Of a stretch of 6,684 nucleotides of DNA, positions 1 through 4,806 are shown piece after piece. Position numbers and translations under genes: made by a program. The DNA is from Lentisphaeraceae bacterium. GTDB lineage: Bacteria > Verrucomicrobiota > Kiritimatiellia > RFP12 > UBA1067. A model generated the notes under the pieces. It saw only the letters and a program-made list of their open reading frames with translations. It made no database searches and was not told the DNA's origin. The DNA is taken from the NCBI GenBank assembly GCA_004551905.1, contig SFPL01000090.1:1-6684 (forward strand), given 5' to 3'. Positions within the stretch are counted from its first letter, which is position 1. Every line of letters starts with the position of its first letter.

Positions 1-1
1 C

Positions 2-33
2 AAAAGTCAAGGGGGAATCTGCAAAAAAGTCAA
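2..33 (-). repeat. Short direct repeat TTGACTTTT, two copies, at the left edge
   Basis: The 9-mer TTGACTTTT (minus strand) occurs at 33-25 and again at 10-2, a period of 23 bases. Each copy is preceded by a related stretch (GCATATT before the first, GCAGATTCCCCC before the second). The region is much more AT-rich than the rest of the window and lies downstream of rnc. It could be the start of a longer tandem array cut by the window edge, or a -35-like sequence for a gene further on. With two copies I cannot decide. Confidence 0.5.
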
Positions 34-45
34 AATATGCAGGAC

Positions 46-76
46 GGGCCGGGATGGCGCGACGCCATCCCGGCCC
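46..76 (-). terminator. GC-rich hairpin downstream of rnc, possible transcript end
   Basis: GGGCCGGGATGGCG (46-59) is the exact reverse complement of 63-76, giving a perfect 14-bp stem with a 3-base loop. It begins 26 bases after the rnc stop codon. On the minus strand it is followed by GTCCTGCA and only then by short T runs (TTTT, then TTTTTT), so it is not a textbook intrinsic terminator. It may instead protect the 3' end of the eda-rnc message or act as a processing site. No U tract follows it on the plus strand, so use by minus-strand transcripts is more likely. Confidence 0.55.
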
Positions 77-102
77 TGTGGACAAAGGTCGCCTCCTACG
101 GC

Positions 103-780
103 CTACCTGTGCGAAGAATTAGGGATTTGTAATCCGTGGGATTTCAGGAGCGTGGCGGCGGCGGCGGCCTCCGCCTCCTTGTGGGTGCGGGCGGACGCCT
201 CGGCCTCGCCAATGCCCTCGACCCTCACGCGAGAGGTGAAGACCGGCTCGTGGGACTTCCCCGCCACCGAAACGAGCGTGTACTCGGGACGGCGCGGCGG
301 CTTCATCGCCTGCGCACGCACCTGCAGCTCTCCCTTGGGGTTGCCGCCCCATTCGGCCGCCGCAGACTCCTCGCCGAGGCCAAGCGACACGAACACCTCG
401 CGCGCCGCGTCAATCCCGCCGTCGAGGTACGCCGCGCCGATGACCGCCTCGACCGCGTCGGCGAGGGTCTTGGACCCTTCCGCGACCGGCGGTGCGCCTC
501 GGCCGACCTTCAGGTGCGCGGCGATTCCAGCGCGTGCGGCCGCGGCGGCGAGCGCGGCGGTAGAGACCATCCGGGTGCGGCGTACGGTGAGCGAGCCCTC
601 GTTCTCGCCCGGCATTGCGGCGTAGAGCCGCTCCGCCGCGATCATGCCGAGGACCGCGTCGCCGAGGAACTCGAGACGCTGGTTGTCGCGCACGGCGGCG
701 TCCGCCATCCTGCACGACGGCGTGGTAAGCGCCTCGGCGAGCAGCGTCGCGTCGGCGAAGTCGTGGCCGCAGAACTCCAT
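103..780 (-). CDS. rnc: Ribonuclease III
   Basis: This is the double-stranded-RNA endonuclease that processes rRNA precursors and some mRNAs and acts as a cytoplasmic dimer. The protein has 225 residues, the usual length. The signature NQRLEFLGDAVLG spans residues 33-45 and contains metal ligands E37 and D41. The second acidic pair, D108 and E111, lies in LADAVEAVIGAAYLDGG. Q34 stands where E. coli has Glu38, to my knowledge a common variant. A double-stranded RNA-binding domain covers about 147-215, ending in the conserved basic/Ala-rich helix (HKEAEAAAAATLLK). The ATG is fixed because the eda stop codon lies two codons upstream in the same frame. No Shine-Dalgarno sequence precedes it, so translation probably depends on ribosomes finishing eda. 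The last residues, HGLQIPNSSHR, fall outside the domain and include a 15-bp sequence repeated near 6550. Confidence 0.95.
   Translation of the reverse strand: MEFCGHDFADATLLAEALTTPSCRMADAAVRDNQRLEFLGDAVLGMIAAERLYAAMPGENEGSLTVRRTRMVSTAALAAAAARAGIAAHLKVGRGAPPVAEGSKTLADAVEAVIGAAYLDGGIDAAREVFVSLGLGEESAAAEWGGNPKGELQVRAQAMKPPRRPEYTLVSVAGKSHEPVFTSRVRVEGIGEAEASARTHKEAEAAAAATLLKSHGLQIPNSSHR
125..139 (-). repeat. 15-bp sequence in the rnc 3' end, shared with the right-edge palindrome
   Basis: CCACGGATTACAAAT reads on the minus strand here and on the plus strand at 6546-6560, an exact 15-base match in opposite orientation. Here it encodes the end of RNase III (around S214 to I219), beyond the RNA-binding domain. 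The bases on both sides differ between the copies, so the match is bounded at 15. Confidence 0.7.
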
Positions 781-783
781 GGC

Positions 784-1425
784 TCAGCCGCGCAGGCGCG
801 CCACGATCGCCGCGGCCTCGGCGGCGAGCTTGCCGATCGCGGCCCAGTCGCCCGCCGCCAGCGCGTCCTTCGGCACCAGCCAGGTGCCGCCGCAGCAGAC
901 GATCTCCGGAACGGAAAGGTAGTCGCCGACGTTGTCCGGCTTGACTCCGCCGGTGGGCATGAACTTGACGCCGGTGAAGCGGAAGGCGCCGAGCAGGTTC
1001 TTGATCATCTTCACGCCGCCCGCGGCCTCGGCCGGGAAGAACTTCACCATCCGGCAGCCGGCGGTGAGCGCCTGGCTGAGCTCGCTCGCGGTGGCGATGC
1101 CGGGGCAGAACGGCAGGTTCTCCGCCTTCGCCGCCGCGATGACCGCCGGGTCGAAGCCCGGCGCCACGCCGAAGACCGCGCCGGCCGCCTTCGCGCGCCG
1201 CACCATGTTTTCGTCGAGCAGCGTTCCCGCGCCGACGACGGCTTCCGGCACTTCGCGGCGGATCGCCTCGATCGCCGCCGGCGCCGCGGCGGTGCGGAAC
1301 GTCACCTCCAGAACCGGCAGACCGCCGCCGACCAGCGCCTTGGCGAGCGGAATCGCCTGCTCTTCCCTTTCTATCACGATGACGGGGATGATCCCCGCCT
1401 TGCCGAGTGTCTCTATCATGTCCAT
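784..1425 (-). CDS. eda: 2-dehydro-3-deoxy-phosphogluconate (KDPG) aldolase
   Basis: This class I aldolase cleaves KDPG to pyruvate and glyceraldehyde 3-phosphate, in the Entner-Doudoroff pathway or at the end of uronate and pectin breakdown; many members also act on 4-hydroxy-2-oxoglutarate. The 213 residues match the full family length. VLEVTFRT (38-45) carries the catalytic Glu40 and substrate-binding Arg44. The Schiff-base lysine is K128 in MVKFFPAE. The phosphate-binding segments PTGG (157-160) and GGTWLVP (179-185) are present. No 6-phosphogluconate dehydratase or other sugar gene is nearby, so the pathway cannot be named from context. The ATG at 1425 lies only 6 bases after a TATAAT box and has no ribosome binding site, so the message is probably leaderless. 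A second in-frame ATG at codon 3 is an alternative start. The gene appears to drive rnc as well. Confidence 0.93.
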   Translation of the reverse strand: MDMIETLGKAGIIPVIVIEREEQAIPLAKALVGGGLPVLEVTFRTAAAPAAIEAIRREVPEAVVGAGTLLDENMVRRAKAAGAVFGVAPGFDPAVIAAAKAENLPFCPGIATASELSQALTAGCRMVKFFPAEAAGGVKMIKNLLGAFRFTGVKFMPTGGVKPDNVGDYLSVPEIVCCGGTWLVPKDALAAGDWAAIGKLAAEAAAIVARLRG

Positions 1426-1431
1426 GGGCGT

Positions 1432-1440
1432 ATTATACCA
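1432..1440 (-). promoter_or_regulatory. Extended -10 promoter for eda-rnc (TGGTATAAT)
   Basis: TGGTATAAT lies in the 32-bp gap between rsmD and eda. It fits the extended -10 form TGnTATAAT. The hexamer 17 bases upstream (TGAAGT) is a poor -35 and lies at the end of rsmD. Six bases separate TATAAT from the ATG of eda, so transcription would begin at or very near the start codon. The same sequence recurs before tatA and the RND-like gene, and with one change before tgt. Confidence 0.75.
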
Positions 1441-1457
1441 TATTCGGCGCCGGGACT

Positions 1458-2033
1458 TCAGGAACCCGTAGGCGGCCGCGAGACCGCGCGACGCCAGATC
1501 GCGAGGCGGGTGCGGCCGTAGACGCGGTCGCGGACGAGCTCCCAGCCCGGGACGGAATCCGCGCCCTGCGCGGCGGCCATCTCGGCGACAAAGAGTCCGC
1601 CGGGACGCACAACGCCGCGTCCCGCGGCGGCTGCGAGGGCGGGGGCGAATCCGGTCTCCGCCGCGAGCGCGTATGGAGGGTCGGAGAAGGCGATGTCGAA
1701 GCCGGGGCCGGAGTAGGACGCAAGGTAGCGCGCACAGTCAGCGGCGACGAAGCGCGCGTCGCGCCCGGCCGCCAGCTCCGCGGCGTTTTCGCGGACGACG
1801 GCGAGGTGGCGGCGGTCGAGCTCGACGAAGGTCGCGGACTTCGCGCCGCGCGAGAGCGCCTCAAGGCCCACCGCGCCCGAGCCGGCGAAGAGGTCGAGGA
1901 AGTCGGCGCCCGCGACCGCCGCGCCGAGCATGGAGAAAAGCGCCTCGCGCACGCTGTCCTGGGTCGGGCGCACCGCGTCCGTCCGCGGCGCCTTGAGCCG
2001 CCTGCCGCCGAAGTCTCCGCCGACGATGCGCAT
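1458..2033 (-). CDS. rsmD: 16S rRNA (guanine966-N2)-methyltransferase RsmD
   Basis: This enzyme transfers a methyl group from S-adenosylmethionine to N2 of G966 of 16S rRNA during assembly of the small ribosomal subunit. The 191 residues are typical of the family. The N-terminus MRIVGGDFGGRRL followed by RPTQDSVREALFSML (22-36) is the characteristic RsmD start. The SAM-binding motif FLDLFAGSGAVGLEALSRGA covers 45-64, with the acidic strand end VELD at 70-73. The catalytic motif DPPY is at 118-121. The start ATG follows the TAG of the LysM gene by two bases and is preceded by GGAG eight bases upstream, so it is probably translated as the last gene of the tgt operon. The short tail after about residue 180 (AVSRPPTGS) looks unstructured. 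Confidence 0.93.
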   Translation of the reverse strand: MRIVGGDFGGRRLKAPRTDAVRPTQDSVREALFSMLGAAVAGADFLDLFAGSGAVGLEALSRGAKSATFVELDRRHLAVVRENAAELAAGRDARFVAADCARYLASYSGPGFDIAFSDPPYALAAETGFAPALAAAAGRGVVRPGGLFVAEMAAAQGADSVPGWELVRDRVYGRTRLAIWRRAVSRPPTGS

Positions 2034-2035
2034 CG

Positions 2036-2887
2036 CTACAGCTCCGACACCAGCACCGACGATCCCTTAGGCAGGAGCATCTCTATCTCCGCGCTGTCGA
2101 CGGGTCCGAAGGAGACTCCGAGCGCGCTCCAGAACGAGCGCACCGGCAGCGTCACCTCGTAGGCGCCGGGGGCGCCGAAGACGCCTGACGAGAGATCGTA
2201 CCGCCGGAAGAACTTGCCGTTCAGCGAAAGGTCGGCGAGCCTGGTGCGGCGGTGGACGACCAGCCGGAAGCGCGGATGGTCCATCACGCTGACCTTCTCG
2301 CCGATGCGCAGCTTCGAGAGGTCGCGTGCGCCGTTGAGCCGCACCATCGAGGCGAGCGTGGAGCCGTTCTCGGCGGCGATACGCGAGGCGGAGTCGCCGC
2401 GCTTCACCGCGACCTGCTTCACCCACTGGGCGCTCTTGAGCTCGAAGAGCCGCCGCAGGTTGAGTGCGCCGAGGCGGCGGGCGAGATTGTCGTCTATATC
2501 CGCCGCCGGCGAGCCCGGCAGGGCGCGGATCGCCTCGATGGTGGTAATCCCCATCTCCACGTCTCCCTTGCGCTCCGCCTCTTCGAGGCGCATGAGCAGG
2601 TTGCGGAGCTGCGGCGGGCGCTTGCCGAAGCCGGTGCGGAGCGTCTCGTCCGGCGGCGCTGGCTTCACCGGCTCGGCGGGGGCGGACTGCTCGGGCGCGA
2701 CGGGCGGCAGCGCCGGCGGGGGCGGCGGCTCGTCCTCGCTGCCGGTCAGGCGCGAGAAGAGCGTCCACGCCAGCGAAACGAGCACCAGCGCGGCAACTGC
2801 GGCGACGATGCAGCCGAGCCCGCCCGACTGCCGGTCGTTCTGCCGCGTCGGGAAGTACTCGATGCCGTATATCCCCCGCTTGATCAT
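2036..2887 (-). CDS. Membrane-anchored LysM protein with an incomplete L,D-transpeptidase-like C-terminus
   Basis: I do not recognise a named gene. The 283 residues read as a short cytoplasmic start, one membrane segment (about 24-46), a Pro/Ala-rich linker (54-78), a helical stretch (about 90-150), a LysM domain (about 157-201, including VKRGDSASRIAAENG and RLNG) that would bind peptidoglycan glycan strands, and a beta-rich C-terminus. The C-terminus resembles the first strands of a YkuD L,D-transpeptidase (LVVHRRTRLADLSLNGKFFRRYDL, 209-232) and its last strand (EMLLPKGSSVLV, 269-280). The catalytic part with the HG and SxGC motifs is absent, and the only Cys in the protein is C26 in the membrane segment, so transpeptidase activity is not expected. 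The likely location is the inner membrane facing the periplasm, in contact with the cell wall. It starts 6 bases after yajC with no clear ribosome binding site, suggesting translational coupling, and ends 2 bases before rsmD. Confidence 0.8.
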   Translation of the reverse strand: MIKRGIYGIEYFPTRQNDRQSGGLGCIVAAVAALVLVSLAWTLFSRLTGSEDEPPPPPALPPVAPEQSAPAEPVKPAPPDETLRTGFGKRPPQLRNLLMRLEEAERKGDVEMGITTIEAIRALPGSPAADIDDNLARRLGALNLRRLFELKSAQWVKQVAVKRGDSASRIAAENGSTLASMVRLNGARDLSKLRIGEKVSVMDHPRFRLVVHRRTRLADLSLNGKFFRRYDLSSGVFGAPGAYEVTLPVRSFWSALGVSFGPVDSAEIEMLLPKGSSVLVSEL

Positions 2888-2893
2888 CCGGAA

Positions 2894-3253
2894 CTACTTC
2901 GCAGCGGGAGTCTCCGGCGGGATGACGGCAGTCACGCTCGAGCGCGCGATCTCGACCGTGACACCGGGGGCGATCTCGACCTTGAACGTCTTCTCGGTCG
3001 CCTCCTGGATGACGCCCATGAGCCCGCCGGCGAAGATGATCTTCGCGCCGGCGCGGAGCTCCTCGATCATCTTCTGGCGCTCCTTCTCCTTGCGCTGCTG
3101 CGGGCGGATCATCATGAAGTAGAAGATCGCCAGGATGAGCAGCATCGGTACCATCATGCCCATGCCGCCGGACTGCTGGGGCGCGGCGGCCGGGGCGGCG
3201 TCTGGAGCCGCGGCAGGCGCGGCGTCGCAGAGGATGAAGCAGTTATTGTTCAT
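2894..3253 (-). CDS. yajC: Preprotein translocase accessory subunit YajC
   Basis: YajC is a small single-span inner-membrane protein that associates with SecDF and the SecYEG translocon. The product has 119 residues: an Ala/Pro-rich leader (11-25), a membrane segment (about 33-48, MVPMLLILAIFYFMMI), the hallmark RPQQRKEKE (50-58), and a cytoplasmic beta domain (LRAGAKIIFAGGLMGVIQE, then VTVEIARSSVTAVI). The reading frame stays open upstream into tgt, but the start was set at ATG 3253: it gives the normal family length and an AAAGGAA ribosome binding site lies 11 bases before it. The order tgt-yajC is common in bacteria, but secD and secF, which usually follow, are absent; a LysM protein and rsmD take their place. 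No promoter is visible in the 53-bp gap from tgt, so it is probably co-transcribed with tgt. Confidence 0.92.
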   Translation of the reverse strand: MNNNCFILCDAAPAAAPDAAPAAAPQQSGGMGMMVPMLLILAIFYFMMIRPQQRKEKERQKMIEELRAGAKIIFAGGLMGVIQEATEKTFKVEIAPGVTVEIARSSVTAVIPPETPAAK

Positions 3254-3283
3254 TTGCTGGTTGTTCCTTTCTTGGTGTTTTGT

Positions 3284-3304
3284 GGTTCGTGATTCGTGGT
3301 TCGT
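3284..3304 (-). repeat. Three tandem copies of a 7-bp repeat between tgt and yajC
   Basis: Read on the plus strand, the heptad GGTTCGT occurs three times in a row, the middle copy with A at position 2. The array lies directly after the tgt stop codon, inside the presumed tgt-yajC message. A perfect three-copy version with the same orientation is at 6518-6538, upstream of tatA. Confidence 0.8.
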
Positions 3305-3306
3305 TG

Positions 3307-4401
3307 CTATGCCGGCGGGAGCGAGCGGCGGAACTCGCCGAACGTCCCCGCGGCGATCGCCGCGCGCATGTCGGCCATGAAGCGGTTGAGCGCCCAGACG
3401 TTGTGGATGGTGAGCAGCCTCAGGCCCAGGATCTCGCCGCACGCGAGCAGGTGGCGGACGTAGGAGCGCGAGAAGGTGCGGCAGCAGTAGCACTCGCACC
3501 CCTCCTCCACCGGGCCCTGGTCGAAGGCGTACTTCGCCGCCTTGATCGCGATGTTGCCGCGGCGCGTAATCGCGGTGCCGTGGCGTGCGATGCGGGTGGG
3601 GATGACGCAATCGAACATGTCCACCCCGCGCGCGACGCACTCCGCCATCTGGCGCATCACGCCGAGGCCCATCACGTAGCGCGGACGGTCCTTCGGCAGA
3701 AACGGCACGCTCGCCTCGACCGCGCGGTATATCTCCTCCTCCGGCTCGCCGACCGAGACGCCGCCCACGGCGTAGCCGTCGAAGCCAATCTTCACCAGCG
3801 CCTCGGCACAGCGGCGGCGGATGTCACCGTAGACCCCACCCTGCACGATGCCGAAAACCTGCTGGCCGTCGGCGCACGGCTCCCCGCGGCAGCGCTCCGC
3901 CCAGCGGACCGTGCGCGCCACCGACGCCTCGGCGCGCGCACGGTCGCACGGATACGGCAGGCACTCGTCGAAGACCATCGCGATGTCGGAGCCGAGCGTG
4001 CGCTGCATCGCCATCGACTCCTTCGGCCCGAGGAAGAACTCATGGCCGTCGAGGTGGGAGTTGAAGCGGCAGCCTTCCTCTGTGAACTTGCGCATCCGCG
4101 CGAGCGAGAAGACCTGAAAGCCGCCGGAGTCGGTGAGAATCGGGCCGTCCCAGCGCATGAAGCGGTGGAGCCCGCCGGCGGCGGCGATCACCTCGGGGCC
4201 GGGGCGCAGCAGCAGGTGGTAGGTGTTGCCGAGCACCACCTGGGCGCCGAGCTCCACGAGGTCGCGCGGCTCGAGCGCCTTCACCGAGCCGAGCGTGCCC
4301 ACGTCCATGAACACCGGCGTGTCCACGGTCCCGTGCGCAGTCTCGAGCCGCCCCAGCCGCGCCTCCGAACCCGCATCCTCCTTTATGACCTCAAAACTCA
4401 C
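3307..4401 (-). CDS. tgt: Queuine/preQ1 tRNA-guanine transglycosylase (GTG start)
   Basis: This enzyme exchanges guanine-34 of GUN-anticodon tRNAs for preQ1, a step of queuosine synthesis, in the cytoplasm. Numbered from the chosen GTG, the 364 residues contain DSGGFQ with general base D91, the motif DECLPYP, GYAVGGVSVGEP, nucleophile D264 in MFDCVIPTR, and the zinc site C302, C304, C307 and H333 with family spacing. GTG at 4401 was preferred to the longer TTG reading from 4419: the start MSFEVIKED aligns with the usual family start, and the TTG would lie inside a probable promoter. No ribosome binding site precedes either codon. One small oddity is Asp instead of the usual Pro in FMDVGT. It is the first gene of a probable tgt-yajC-LysM-rsmD operon. 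No other queuosine gene is visible. Confidence 0.94.
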   Translation of the reverse strand: MSFEVIKEDAGSEARLGRLETAHGTVDTPVFMDVGTLGSVKALEPRDLVELGAQVVLGNTYHLLLRPGPEVIAAAGGLHRFMRWDGPILTDSGGFQVFSLARMRKFTEEGCRFNSHLDGHEFFLGPKESMAMQRTLGSDIAMVFDECLPYPCDRARAEASVARTVRWAERCRGEPCADGQQVFGIVQGGVYGDIRRRCAEALVKIGFDGYAVGGVSVGEPEEEIYRAVEASVPFLPKDRPRYVMGLGVMRQMAECVARGVDMFDCVIPTRIARHGTAITRRGNIAIKAAKYAFDQGPVEEGCECYCCRTFSRSYVRHLLACGEILGLRLLTIHNVWALNRFMADMRAAIAAGTFGEFRRSLPPA

Positions 4402-4409
4402 AGGTGCGT

Positions 4410-4418
4410 ATTTTACCA
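4410..4418 (-). promoter_or_regulatory. Extended -10 promoter for the tgt operon (TGGTAAAAT)
   Basis: TGGTAAAAT differs by one base from the TGGTATAAT found before eda, tatA and the RND-like gene. Transcription would start about 6-8 bases further on, at 4403-4401, that is at or just before the GTG start of tgt. There is no good -35 hexamer at normal spacing. Confidence 0.6.
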
Positions 4419-4483
4419 AATTTCCGTGCCAAGCGCGGGCCCGGTGCCTTCACTGCATCGTGCCGGTAGGCCAACGACCGGTA

Positions 4484-4762
4484 TCACCGCCTCACGCCGT
4501 GGAGGAGCGCGTAGTTGACCGGCACGACAACCATGGTGAGGAGCGTCGCGAAGGCGAGTCCGCACATTATCGGCACCGCCATCGCCGAATAGAACGGGTC
4601 CGCGACGAGCGAGCAGCTCTCGAGCGCCTTCTTCGCGACCGCGAGATTCGCCCGCGCCGTCTTGAAGAGAGCCACGGCCTTGGGCTTCGGCCAGAGCCAG
4701 ATCGCCGCGACGCCGGCGGCGAACATCACCGCTCCGATTACCTTTCCCGCCCCTATCTTCAT
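4484..4762 (-). CDS. Small two-span membrane protein, C-terminal remnant of an RND transporter
   Basis: The 92-residue product has two hydrophobic segments (about 7-24 and 62-84). Residues 55-92, from DPFYSAMAVPIM through GLAFATLLTMVVVPVNYALL, strongly resemble the last membrane helix and end of RND efflux permeases (AcrB/HAE-1 type), where MAV, GL, ATLLT and VVVP are conserved. A full permease is about 1,000 residues, so over 95% is missing. The N-terminal half (a membrane anchor, then ALFKTARANLAVAKKALE) is not part of an RND C-terminus; it could come from the start of an adaptor (membrane-fusion) gene, giving an in-frame fusion after a large deletion, but this is a guess. The gene has an apparently intact promoter and a GGGGGAGA ribosome binding site before its ATG, so it may still be expressed. 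It cannot pump by itself. Confidence 0.7.
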   Translation of the reverse strand: MKIGAGKVIGAVMFAAGVAAIWLWPKPKAVALFKTARANLAVAKKALESCSLVADPFYSAMAVPIMCGLAFATLLTMVVVPVNYALLHGVRR

Positions 4763-4797
4763 CTTCTCTCCCCCTCAGAGGTGGTTGTGTTTTGTTG

Positions 4798-4806
4798 ATT
4801 ATACCA
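4798..4806 (-). promoter_or_regulatory. Extended -10 promoter overlapping the uvrC stop codon
   Basis: TGGTATAAT is formed by the last codons of uvrC (ATG GTA TAA) plus the next T. Transcription would start near 4791 and leave a leader of about 29 bases that contains the ribosome binding site of the RND-like small gene. No convincing -35 box is seen. Confidence 0.65.

Noticed and set aside
136..1521. A 461-codon open frame on the plus strand across rnc and eda
   Set aside because: It is antisense to two clear genes, its translation is Arg/Ala/Gly-rich low-complexity sequence, and it shows no domain. Long spurious frames are expected at this GC content.
3284..3304. tRNA T-loop-like GGTTCG at the heptad arrays
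   Set aside because: No acceptor, D or anticodon arms can be placed around it, and the motif is simply repeated in tandem.
3254..3640. An N-terminal extension of yajC into tgt
   Set aside because: The extra 129 codons overlap tgt out of frame and include the heptad repeat; ATG 3253 has its own ribosome binding site and gives the normal YajC length.
4402..4483. A possible terminator between the RND-like gene and tgt
   Set aside because: Only short matches (CCGGT with ACCGG) are present, with no stable stem and no T tract.
3280..4518. A 412-codon plus-strand frame opposite tgt
   Set aside because: It is the antisense reading of tgt codons, rich in Arg, Ala and His, with no recognisable motif.
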